Assembly: GCA_029204225.1 (NCBI GenBank)
Contig: CM055112.1
Coordinates: 21,890,578-21,954,577, forward strand
DNA length: 64,000 nucleotides
Reading direction: 5' to 3'
From: Diphasiastrum complanatum
Lineage: Eukaryota; Streptophyta; Lycopodiopsida; Lycopodiales; Lycopodiaceae
A program made the position numbers and the translations under genes. Positions 22,401-31,971 of the stretch are shown piece after piece. The notes under the pieces were generated by a model that saw only the letters and a program-made list of their open reading frames with translations, searched no databases and was not told where the DNA came from. Numbering within the stretch: position 1 is the first letter of the stretch; the number at the start of each line of letters is the position of its first letter.

Positions 22401-23474
22401 TCTAGGTTGCATGATTTTCTCTATTCCCTTGGCTTTGTACTAAGTGCTTATGAACCTTCTTTATATTTCAAATGTAATGAAGGAAAGATCATCATTTTGG
22501 TTCTTTATGTTGATGACATCATTATGACAGGAAATGATGATGATGGCATAGGCAAAGTAAAAGTTGACTTATCTAGTGAGTTCAAGATGGTAGATCTAGG
22601 CTTCCTAAAGTTTATACTTGGGATAGAAGTGTCTAGAAGTAGCAATTGTACTTTCATAAGTCAATCTAAGTATGCTACTTCCATTCTTGAAAGATTTGGT
22701 ATGAAAGATTGTAAGGGGATTGACACCCCTATGGAGCATGTTGTGAAAGCAACTAATGAAGGTGATGAAGCATCCTTTGAGGACATCACTCTCTTTAGGA
22801 AGCTTATAGGCTCTCTAATCTATTTAACCATCACTAGACCTGACTTAAGTTTTTGTGTAAGCAAGTTGAGTCAAAGTATGCAAGCTCCTTTAATTCATCA
22901 TTGGAAAAGTGCCAAGAGAGTACTTAGATATGTTTCTAGTACTAGATTTTTTGGTATACTTTATGAAGGATCTAACTTGCACTTGAGAGCCTACTCGGAT
23001 TCAGATTTTGCAGGTGACAAGATGGATAGGAAGTCCATTAGTGCATTTGCAACATTTCTTTGTGGAGGAGTGATATCTTGGCTTTCCAAAAAGCAAGATA
23101 CAATCTCACTATCTTCTTGTGAAGCCGAGTACAAGGCATTGACTTCAACAACCAAAGAGCTCTTATGGCTAAGAAGACTCTTGATGGAACTACATGTGCT
23201 AGAGGCCGAGGAGATCCCTTACATATTTTGTGACAATCAAGCTTCTCAACAAATTGCTTCAAATCCTATCTTCCATGCTAGAACAAAGCATATTGAGATA
23301 GCTCACCACTTTGTGAGGGAGAAGGTACAATCCAAGGAAGTGCAACTACATCATGTACCATCATCCGAATGCATAGCTGATATCTTAACCAAACCATTGT
23401 CCAAAGATCCATTTTTTAAGTTAAGATATGCTCTTGGAATTGTAGATAGATGTACACTAGATTTGCCAAGTTAG
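19494..23474 (+). CDS. Inner copia gag-pol polyprotein (1326 aa, intact)
   Basis: A single frame encoding all copia functions. Gag occupies about 1-270, with zinc knuckle [14 protein letters not shown] at 251-264. The aspartic protease has [10 protein letters not shown] with catalytic Asp at 309. The integrase has a GAG-pre-integrase finger (LWHKRLGHPN, CEACGLAK) and a DD35E triad Asp505, Asp567, Glu603, with GVAERKNR around the last. RT shows CKWIYRIKY, QMDVTNAFLNG, LYGLKQAPRAWYSR and YVDD at about 1005-1008. RNase H has YSDSDFAGD, SSCEAEYKAL, CDNQAS and ARTKHIEIAHHF. It copies element RNA into DNA in virus-like particles and integrates it. No key residue is missing. The Met at 19494 is the first in frame and begins the typical gag N-terminus ([11 protein letters not shown]). 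Confidence 0.97.
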   Translation: MSSMGGYLMEPSERLTSTNYSIWKVRMESLLVIHDLYDIVQGVEEEPQTPQEQAKYKKRARLALHCIKLNVCNDLLKEVSSCTSSKEAWDSLKSIYESNNTSRILMLRNQVFQSMKGSGESGQEYVLRIKSLNKELSAIGEKIQDQELVQIILNGLSDEFTNLVQSFAIQDSLPSIEKLHNVLVAEESRLLHLKTRMDSMSLNGGEEKANFTSKGKKKQNPFKKNQGKEAEMKNGGSTSKGKVKNKAKLKCFFCGKKGHFASECYLKKNQQAKGDQGNIAQEEEYEDGFNTSLMVASTPTSSQDTWWIDSGASSHMSFNKHYFSTLLSCNDSKKSIYTASDQACKIDGIGSIPLCLGTSKRIDLDNVLYVPTISRNLLSVGQLMDNGLDVHFKNGVCSILKNDKCIASGIKQGRLFKLDANVASESVNLAREELTQVELWHKRLGHPNLQSMESMASKELALGLPRAFKKCGKMCEACGLAKSHKSSYKKSSSRSLSPLDLIHSDVHSFSHASNGGALMYVTFIDDCTRFTWIELLSKKNLVYEAFIKFKSLVEKQLSTSIKALRCDNGGEYTSNKMKDFCEINGIKLQYTCSYTPQQNGVAERKNRSLCECAKSLRLDASLPISFWGEAITCANYLCNRLPSSAIDGISPYQALFDKKPNVKYFKIFGCTCYVHIPLETRRKEDATSFKGIFVGYGENSKGYRIYDPTSKKVKVSKDVLFDESQFAKSLSNGSNPLCIEDLDKSEEDLDKPEEDHDKPEDGDLDPSQKGPRRSSRSKAEPSRLTYVDKGKQKEGSTSSTSYSFLATLIEEPSSFEEACKSKVWRDAMQVEYDALEENHTWNLVNLPRGKKPLACKWIYRIKYNQDGSISKYKARLVAKGFLQIKGLDYEETFAPVAKLVTIRLIICIATLFKWDLYQMDVTNAFLNGFLEEEIYMMQPEGFIKIGEEQKVCYLRKSLYGLKQAPRAWYSRLHDFLYSLGFVLSAYEPSLYFKCNEGKIIILVLYVDDIIMTGNDDDGIGKVKVDLSSEFKMVDLGFLKFILGIEVSRSSNCTFISQSKYATSILERFGMKDCKGIDTPMEHVVKATNEGDEASFEDITLFRKLIGSLIYLTITRPDLSFCVSKLSQSMQAPLIHHWKSAKRVLRYVSSTRFFGILYEGSNLHLRAYSDSDFAGDKMDRKSISAFATFLCGGVISWLSKKQDTISLSSCEAEYKALTSTTKELLWLRRLLMELHVLEAEEIPYIFCDNQASQQIASNPIFHARTKHIEIAHHFVREKVQSKEVQLHHVPSSECIADILTKPLSKDPFFKLRYALGIVDRCTLDLPS

Positions 23475-23487
23475 AAGTGAGGAGGAG
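23475..23487 (+). other. Polypurine tract of the inner copia
   Basis: AAGTGAGGAGGAG between the polyprotein stop codon and the 3' LTR. It primes plus-strand DNA synthesis. Confidence 0.85.
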
Positions 23488-24349
23488 TGTTGAAAATTGT
23501 CACTTCTCACTTGACATTGGTTCATGTAAATATTGATCAAACATTAGAATATGTTGATGATATGATTTCACACGTGTGGAGCATGTTCCCATGTGTGAAA
23601 GGATGTACTTTTCATGTTTGTATATATCCAAATTGATTTTGTATCATTCTAGTTAGTGTGAACATGAAATGACTAGTTTTTAGTCAAGTTGACTAGTCAC
23701 CTACAAATTAGCTTTTCCTTGCATGTGCATGAGTAAATGCTCCCACATGGCAAGTGGATGTTCACATGTGTGTATAGAGTACTAGAAGATAAGAGTTGAC
23801 CATTTTCCTTAGATCCTATTTTGTAGGGAATATTCCTATATTCTAGGAGACTAGCTTTTTGGATTTTAGTCATATTCTAGAAGGTCAACTATTGGATAAG
23901 GATCAAGGATGGATCAAATGGATAGATATGAGTGATGTGGCACTCTTCACACGTGTGAAGGCCTGCTGGACTGTACCAGACTCATGGATGTACTTGATCC
24001 ATAAAAGGATCATCATTTTGCTAAGAAAATTGATGAGACTTTTGCACTCTACACTTTTGTGAGATTTCTAGTCATTTGTCTTGTGATTTTTATGCATGAT
24101 TGCTATCTAGTATCATTGTACTTGTTGTTTCAGGTGCAGGCCGTACAGTGGACAGTACTCCACACGTGTGAAGCCGCTCTCACTAAAAAATGATGTGTTG
24201 ATCCATTGCTCTTGCTTAAATCCAAGTGTAGTGAATCTAGATCAAGATCTAATGTGTAGAACTTGATAGATTCATTGATTAAGCAACCAATAACTCTCTA
24301 TGATTGTAAAGTACAATCATTATTGTCCTAAAAACTGTAAAATTTATCA
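23488..24349 (+). repeat. 3' LTR of the inner copia
   Basis: 862 bp, identical to the 5' LTR except one T/G difference (18722 versus 24173). It carries the same three CACACGTGTG palindromes at 23569, 23948 and 24161. Confidence 0.95.
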
Positions 24350-24350
24350 G

Positions 24351-25085
24351 GAAGCACTTGCCTTTCTTCTTAGTTTTGCTGAAAGATCCCTCATCCTCTT
24401 GAGACTTGGCAAATTGCTGCTTAGTCTTCTTCTTGCCTTTGCCCTTGCCTTGTTTTTGGCGTGTCGCAAGTGCCTGATCATCAGTATTTTGACGTCTAGC
24501 TTTCACCATTTCTTGTCGTTGCTCATCCTGCATCAAGATTCCTATGAGCTCGTCAAAGGTTGGCAATCTTTCTCTTGATGCTATTCCGCTCACAAACATC
24601 TGATAGGGTTCTGCAATGCCGCATAATGCATTATGCACCAGCTCCACATCACGTATGCGCTCTCCAATAGAATGCAGTTCATCTCTCATTGTCTTGATTC
24701 TGGTCATGTACGTTTGAATGTGCTCTCCTTGTTCCATGCGGGCACTATTCAACTTTGACTTCAAAAACATGATTCTTGATGGATTTGACGTCTCGAACTG
24801 CTCCTTTAGCACATCCCATGCCTGTCTGGGTGTAATAACATCACAAATGTGGGTAATGATGTGATCCTTCACTGACAAGTTAATGAAGGTCAAAGCTTTC
24901 CTCATCTTTTTGTCGAACACTTTGATGTCTGCTTCATTTGGCGGCCTTCTCTCATCACCTGTGACGACTTCCCACACATCTTTCTCCATCAATATATTTT
25001 TCATTTTGAATTTCCACACTGCATAGTTGGAAATCCCGTCCAATTTGCTACTTTCACTCAAAATGGACTCTCCCATGTTTGTCAT
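24351..25085 (-). pseudogene. Outer copia gag, part 1
   Basis: Minus frame from Met at 25085: MTNMGESILSESSKLDG, NYAVWKFKMKNILM, then the UBN2-type core (AWDVLKEQFETSN, MFLKSKLNSARM) and a lysine-rich tail running into the start of the zinc knuckle. It is cut at about 24350 by the nested element and continues at 18036. The roughly 1.3 kb upstream (25086-26386) is the 5' leader and holds no coding domain. Confidence 0.9.
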
Positions 25086-26397
25086 CGCAAAATTGCTCGA
25101 AACTTCTGCCTTTGGCTAAGAACAGTATGTCGAGGCCAACAGTGATGTTAGAAGTTGAAAATAATGACCTGCACTTTTTTTCTTACCAGGCCACTTGCCG
25201 CTTTTCCACCAATTTGAAAACCAAATCGGCGTCACTTTCCGAAATGCACTCAGTCGTCAACTCCCAACAACGTGCCCAGTGGAATGGTGAAACTACTTCT
25301 GACGTACTCCAAACACTTTCTCCGCTGCCACCACTCTATTTTGTTGTACCGTACTTGCAGGTACAGTCCGAGTGCCCTTCGTTTGGAGGTTATAGCCTTT
25401 CGTTTAGGTCAAAACAGGCAAAGGACCCAAAAATAGGGACTTTTCTAGCTTTTGAACTGTTTCTTCACTTTGAAGAAACTTCACTCTTCACTTGTGAAGG
25501 GACCCAACTCAACTTTCAGTATGAAAATTTTTAATGAAGTTGAAGGCCAGAATGCACTTCAATTCCTCAGGGCCCTGTTCAAAGCTCATCCAATGGCTGA
25601 ACTAGATCTTGTGGTTCAAATTTCTCTCCCATCACAGATTCTGGACCGTTGATTCATTTGACACCTCATCTAAAGGTTCAAAATACATCTGGGCATCGAA
25701 CCAAACTCCTGCAGATGCTATGATCTTCGGTACACTGAGTTCTTCATCGCATTGGGCGCGCGAACTGCCCGCGACTTCCCTACCTGCGGCCGTGCCTCCC
25801 TTCTCTGAAAATTATCAGATCAAGCTCTCCTGTGGATCATTTTGAGCACGATCCGAGGCCTGGAGCAGGGTCGCCCTACTGAATCCATGACTGTAGAGTG
25901 TTCAGTCAGGAAATTCCGTGGAGAAACGGTGATTTTAGCTCAACTTGACAAAGTGGCTTTTTCACCTTTTTACCGCAAATCTGCTAGGTTAACTGTCTGG
26001 AGACAAATCTCTGACATAAACCTCAGAATCTCTCCATGGCTGATTGACAGTGTGATTAGCTTCCTTCCTGTCCTTACGACATCCAAAACAGTGCACAAAC
26101 AACGAAGAAATCACCAGTTATGTATAAAAACCGTAACCCCAAGTCCGGTTTCAACTTTCAGCTAGCTTCAAAATTGTCAATTTTTCACCAAATTTTTCCC
26201 TGTCTGATGCGATGCACATGCTAATAATCCCTCTGCTAAGCTTAGCAAGCCTCTATAAATTAGAAACCATGCACCAGTGCTTCTCTTTCCGTCTTCAACC
26301 CGCCGTAAAACCCCGAACTCTCAGAAGACGGTTCTCCCGAAGCTCTCTTCAACGGCGACACTGTACTGTGTACACTCCCTGTACGACTCTGATACCA

Positions 26398-26673
26398 ACT
26401 TAGAATTTGCTTTGCACAGGAACACAGATCATGCTACACAGTAACACAGACAGAAAATCACTCTCCTCAGCAAGCTAACATAGCAACTGTACTTCTCAAA
26501 ATGAAATTACACTGTACATATAGTTGTTCACTCAGGCAACCCATGCATGACCCAGGTTGCCGTTGGCGGGACGCGTGTCCCGTGGACTTGCCTCGTGGCG
26601 AGGCCAACTGATCCTTATCCACTGATGGGACCCACAGTACAGTAACACAATGATTCTAACTTTAATTCTAACT
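26398..26673 (-). repeat. 5' LTR of the outer copia
   Basis: 276 bp with ends AGTTAGAATT...AATTCTAAGT in element orientation. It is followed directly (minus strand) by PBS TGGTATCAGAG at 26397-26387 and flanked outside by TSD GGAAA at 26674-26678. Ten substitutions separate it from the left LTR. Confidence 0.92.
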
Positions 26674-26678
26674 GGAAA

Positions 26679-27146
<468 letters not shown>

Positions 27147-27161
27147 CATAACCTTCTGTCG

Positions 27162-27370
27162 GACACGTGTCATGGTTAGATGTGGGCCATACCCTCTGCC
27201 GAACACGTGTCAGTATGGGGGAGAGAGAGAGCGAGAGGGAGAGAGAGAGAGAGAGGGTATGGCCCAGGCATTGACACGTGTTGCAACGTGACAATGCATG
27301 ACCAGACGCGGGCCATACCCTCTGTCGGACACGTGTCAGTACGGCGGAAAACAAAATTTCGACACGTGTC
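27162..27370. repeat. Cluster of five ACACGTGT palindromes with inverted and direct repeats
   Basis: GACACGTGTC or a one-base variant occurs at 27162, 27202, 27273, 27328 and 27361. The 14-bp word GGGCCATACCCTCT is at 27184-27197, its perfect reverse complement at 27252-27265, and a direct copy at 27310-27323. Each palindrome contains a G-box CACGTG. No gene start lies immediately downstream on either strand, so a regulatory role is only possible. Confidence 0.85.
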
Positions 27371-28526
27371 GCACAACATGTGTTGAAACATGCTAATGTG
27401 GCGAGACAGATGTCGTGCACCGACTAGCCGGTGGTGTGTACACCGTCTCCATGTCAAGCGCAAATTGGTGGACCACAATTGTTTCAAAATTGTGGGAACA
27501 TATTCACATTGTAACTAATATTGCTCATCCATGTAGTGCTTCGGATTGGTTTTCAGGACCATATTGAAATTGATTTTGATTTGATTTTGATATTCACAGT
27601 CATTGGACCATAATCCATTTTGACCATTGAATGGTTTAGTTGAATCATCTTTGGTCCAACCGCCAATGATTTATTTGATTTGATCTCCGCAATGCCGGTC
27701 ATTACTATAATTCTCATAATGGTGGTCAAGTTAAAAATCCTCGTTATAGTCATTTTACTCACAATCATCAGTACATTCTTCACCTTGGTTATAATCATCA
27801 GTAAAATCTTCACCTTGGTCCCAATGATCTTCCAAATTATTTTCAAAACTATCATCACAATCTATTTGATTGTCATTTTTTGGTTTATAATCCCATTCCA
27901 TTCTAAATGATTATGAGCAATTGAGTCTGGAATCTCTATATATGAAAATCAAATGTGACAATGTTTGATATCGATTTAGAACGTTGATCGTGTGTAGGGA
28001 TTTTTAGTAAGAGCAACTATAAAAGAGCTTTTGAAAAGATCAAGTTTTGATATAAATAAGACTTCTACAACACCAAGCTTGTTGAGTTGATGAATTTTGT
28101 GTTTTATTGCATTGAAATCTAAGATCAAACAAAGAAAATATAGGTTTTCAAAATCAAAAGAAGAAAGTAAAAAAATAGAAAAAAAGGGCCTAGTTTTTTT
28201 TTTTTTTTTTTTTTTTTTTGTCTTCAAATTCAGTAATGATTACTAAATTACAAACAAAACTATTCATTTTTGTTTTTGACTACATTGAAATCTAAGATAA
28301 AATAAAAAAAGATTGAAAAAATCAGAAAATGAATAAACTTAAAAAAGAGGATTTCATTAACCAATTTTGATAAAATTTGGATTCCATGAAACATAAAATT
28401 TAAAATTTAATCTCAATCATTTTTTTGTTGGTTCCTCTAGCACAATATGGTAAGAAAATAACAGATAGTAAGAAAAAAAACACAACCGCAAAAGAAAATA
28501 TTTTGGTGGTTAAAAGAGAGGGGGTA

Positions 28527-28529
<3 letters not shown>
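27371..28529. other. Spacer with acidic-frame relic and a T26 run
   Basis: No gene recognised. Minus frames at 27553-27860 are rich in Asp, Glu and Asn (DDYNQGE-like), perhaps remains of a transposon protein, but too degenerate to name. A homopolymer of about 26 T lies at 28194-28219. Confidence 0.3.

Positions 28530-28614
<85 letters not shown>
28530..28614. repeat. (GA)n microsatellite
   Basis: GA array of about 84 bp. Overlapping open frames are artefacts. Confidence 0.95.
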
Positions 28615-28618
<4 letters not shown>

Positions 28619-29439
28619 GTTTGTTATTTTTTCTAGATCTACACGTTGCCACACATTTGAGCATTTCTTTTTAATATTAAAATATTTTTTAAAAAGATAA
28701 AAATCAACTTTAGGAAATGAAGTTTCAAGTGCTTTTGTCCTAATATTCAAACAAAACTAGAAATGAATCTCTATTACAAAAACTTGCATAACCTTGTCAA
28801 TTCTTAAATTGGTTGGAAATCAACTCAAATTCAAGCTAAGACAAAGACCTATTGATTTATAAATTTACAATCAAGAAATTTGGCCAGGAGTCCAACAGAA
28901 AATAGAGAACAAATTATAACCAGCTAAATTTGGAGTATTCTACTAAAAGTGCCATAACTTTTTTATTATAGCTCCAAATATTAAAAAAATCAATATCTCC
29001 AAAAATTAGAAATCACATAAAAAAATAAAGATTAATAGGTCAAAAATTGATCAAAGTATTTTGAAAAATGAAAAACAAATAGCCAGTAGATAGGATCTTC
29101 AAGAAACAACAAAACTCCAATAAATTTGGCTGGGAAATGATTCAATACTTTATTACCAAAGTTGTCATGTGCCAATCATGTATTAAAACATCTAGCTCCA
29201 TTCTTAAACATCAAACTATGTGATTGATATATCTAGAGTGAGGCTCCTTATAGGTTAAATTTATGAATTTGATCCATATATTTTGTCATGCAATCAATAG
29301 ATGCTTTTGCTTTATTCAAATTGACATTGTCTGATTATGAATCATATGTCGAAAATCAGTGGAAATGAGCGAAAGTTTGGAGCGAGCTTGGTGCTTGGAT
29401 TGGAAGCACCACAATTAGCAGCAGAACGTTCAAATTGAA
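28615..29439. other. AT-rich spacer
   Basis: No domain or RNA gene recognised on either strand. Confidence 0.35.
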
Positions 29440-30118
29440 AGATTCACAAATGCACAAAGAACGATACAGTAGCTTTATATCGATTCAGCCTTCTTTCAGC
29501 ATCGTACTTCGCCTTGAATATCCATTTGCATGGAATCAGATTTCTCCCCTTTGGCAGCTCAATGACTGTCCACGTTTGATTTTCTATCAGAGAATCAAAT
29601 TCAGTGTCTATCACTGCTTTTCATTGATCAGCATCAGGTGTAGACATTACCTCTGATACTATGTTTGGTTCCTGAATGAAGTAGCAGGCTGCATCGTCCA
29701 TAAATCTGGATGGAGGTTGTCTTGGTTGATTTGATCTTCTTGGTTGAGTCTCGACTCCCTGATGTGATTTATCCTGTTGAGGTTCTGTCTCATTTTCTGA
29801 GTTTATATTGATTTCTTGATTTTTGACTCTGTTGTCTTTTTCGATACATGTATCAAATTTTTTTTTTGATACCTGGATTAGAAACCTCTTGAGCTTTTCC
29901 CTTGTGGTTGATAAATCGATTTTTTACAAAGATGACATCTCTGCTCGTGGATGATTTTTCTGTTTCCAGATTGTAGAGCTTTGTATGCCTTGTGATATGG
30001 GGAGTAGCCAACAATAATCGATTTTATGTTTTTGTCATCCAACTTGTTGAGATCTTCAGGGATCTTAGCATAAGCGATGCAACCAAACACTCTAATGTTC
30101 TTGAGTGATGGTTTTGAC
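29440..30118 (-). pseudogene. Copia integrase-to-RT fragment, minus half of a rearranged element
   Basis: Reading the minus strand from about 30105: KPSLKNIRVFGCIAYAKIPEDL and IIVGYSPYHKAYK (integrase C-terminal segment), a Gln/Asn-rich linker near 29750-29800, then the RT start with ENQTWTVIELPKGR and CKWIFKAKYD near 29520-29590. Stops and frameshifts occur throughout. It abuts a plus-strand RNase H piece at about 30118, so the two parts of a copia pol now face opposite ways. Confidence 0.8.
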
Positions 30119-30475
30119 CTTGTGATTTTGTGGAACTCAAGGAAACAGAAATCAGTTGCGCTTTCTTCGACAGAGACAGAGTACATCACAACATGTCAAG
30201 CTTCAAAAGAAGCTGTATGGATCAAGTTATTACTTCACGACTTGCATCACACTCAGTTCAATGCTGCCACCATTCTGTGTGACAACTTGAGTTGTATTTC
30301 ATTGTCACTGAATCCCAGATCTCATGGCAAATCCAAGCACATAAAAATCCAGTATCATTTCATTTGGGACAAAGTTTTTTTAGTTCTTCAATACTGCTCC
30401 ACAACAAAAATGGTTGCAAACATCTTCACCAAAGCGCTTCCCAGATCAAGCACAAGAAGGTCTTCAACATGCTGA
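30119..30475 (+). pseudogene. Copia RNase H fragment, plus half of a rearranged element
   Basis: Plus frame reads LWNSRKQKSVALSSTETEY, then AVWIKLLLHDL, CDNLSCISLS, HGKSKHIKIQYHF and NIFTKALP, the C-terminal RNase H of a copia polyprotein. It is followed by LNLTKIPRH in another frame and a purine tract AAGGGGGA near 30512, the expected place for the PPT and 3' LTR. Confidence 0.85.
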
Positions 30476-30519
30476 ACCTGACAAAGATACCAAGGCACCA
30501 ACCCAAACCTTAAGGGGGA

Positions 30520-31971
30520 CCGTTGGAAATTAAGCCCACAGTTGCCTCCTTGGAATCATAACTCAGACATCCAATTTATCTGAAGAACGCCTACAACGGG
30601 CTTCCGGCTGATCTCCAGCAAAGGGTAACCAATCCTGTCATAATTTCAAGTTCAGATGTTAAGTTTAATAACTTGAAGTCGTTGAAGACTTGGCCATCTT
30701 CAAGGGCTTCCGCAAACTTGCATTTAGAACAAGTTTGCATAAATACATTACTTTTGGGACAGTCTGCAAAAATGAACTATGTTCGAGACAGCTTCGCGAA
30801 ATGTTCAAAAAAGCTTTGTGATAGTCCAAAGTTCAACTATTTTAAACACCCTCGACTTTTTCGCGAAATGTTCGCGACAGTCCAAAAGTTCAACTATTTT
30901 AAACACCCTCGACTTTTTCGCGAAATGTTCGCGACAGTTCAAAAGTTCAACTATTTTAGACACCCTTGACTTTTTTGCGAAATGTTCGCAATAGTTTCGC
31001 GACGGTTCAAAAGTTCAAATATTTTTTAAACACCTTCGACTTTGTTTGCGAAATGTTCACGAAGAAAGAGAAAATTTCCGAAGGTCATCTATTTTCATGA
31101 GTTGAACTATTTTAAAGACACCTTCGCCTTTTTAAGGGCACCTTCGCCTTTTTCACAAAATCCCGAAGAGAGAAAAATGCGAAAGGTCATATACTTTGAA
31201 CAAGGAACGTTCTACATAATCCTTGGATTAAATGTGCAATAAGAGGGTATCATGTGATGCAACATTGCACAAATGGCAATATCTTGTTGTCAATTTCTTT
31301 TTAGGTAATGGACATTTATAGTCATATAATTTTGAGAACAAATTGGACACCATATATTATCTAGCCATGTATATTGATGTTAAGTTGGATTGGATTGTCG
31401 AGTTGCAGGAATCTACATTGCTTTCAACTTTTGATCAAACTCTGTTGTCAATCGTTCCTATCAACAATTGAGTGGATGCATGTGTTGGTAAGCGCCCACA
31501 GAATTGGGTGCCTGGGAAAATGCTGCGCGTGTGTTGGTGGATCCATGCGCTAGGATTTGTTAGTTGGTGCTCGCAAGTTTTTGTGTCCGAGAAAATTTTT
31601 AATGGGCCCTGATAGAAGGCTCGTGCAGCGACTTGGGATAGCATACCATGTGTTGCATTAGGGTTCCCGGGCCCAATCACATCTCACTTGCAAGTGCATG
31701 CATGCAAGGTCCATTGTGAACCTTGTGCTCTCCTCAATGTGCATTGCAAATATTTGGGATAAATGATGCAATTTACCGAAGGATTCAAAAGATAAGGATC
31801 GTAAGGTGTTCCTTGTGGGCGTGGGCATAGCGTGCGTGTCAAGGTTCGAATCGTCCCATGAGCACGAACGCCATAATTTTTCCCATATAGTTTCTCTTCA
31901 TGTGACATATAGAACACAGGAACAGAAACAGAAACAGAAGAGTAACGAGAGAAGAGGAGAAGTGAGGCGCG
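30520..31971 (+). repeat. Probable 3' LTR and 57-bp tandem repeats, then RPL24 5' flank
   Basis: Right after the purine tract the text GTTGGAAATTAAG resembles the start of a copia LTR. Within it, units of 57 bp begin at 30854, 30911 and 30968 and a diverged one at 31038. Each carries the palindrome TTCGCGAA near ATGTTCGCGACAG. The repeat keeps a plus frame open (19-codon period), but this is not a credible gene. Beyond about 31250 I see only spacer and the RPL24 promoter region. No clear TATA box was found there. Confidence 0.5.

Larger units (their letters stand above)
18037..24349 (+). mobile_element. Inner Ty1/copia retrotransposon, complete and very young
   Basis: 6313 bp on the plus strand. 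The 862-bp LTRs (18037-18898 and 23488-24349) start TGTTG, end ATCA, and differ at one position (T at 18722, G at 24173). TSD GGAAG occurs at 18032-18036 and 24350-24354. PBS TGGTATCAGAGC at 18899-18910 matches initiator-Met tRNA. Polypurine tract AAGTGAGGAGGAG at 23475-23487. One uninterrupted polyprotein frame lies between. All parts needed for autonomous transposition are visible, so this copy inserted very recently and may still be mobile. Confidence 0.97.
14419..26673 (-). mobile_element. Outer Ty1/copia retrotransposon, old, split by a nested copia
   Basis: A minus-strand element bounded by 276-bp LTRs (left 14419-14694, right 26398-26673), with 5-bp target duplications GGAAA at 14414-14418 and 26674-26678. 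A tRNA-Met-type primer binding site TGGTATCAGAG (minus) sits directly inside the right LTR at 26387-26397. Removing the nested element (18037-24349 plus one TSD copy) leaves about 5.9 kb, normal for copia. Internal order on the minus strand is gag, zinc knuckle, protease, integrase, RT, RNase H. The two LTRs differ at 10 of 276 positions with no indels (3.6%), and the coding region has a stop and several frameshifts, so it is dead and much older than its guest. Confidence 0.95.

Noticed and set aside
28400-28750. Frames across the GA array
   Set aside because: Repeat artefacts, no domain.
30673-30994. 98- and 71-codon plus frames
   Set aside because: Open only because the 57-bp repeat has a 19-codon period.
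31835-31870. B-box-like GGTTCGAATC upstream of RPL24 as a second SINE
   Set aside because: No A box at the right distance and no flanking duplication.
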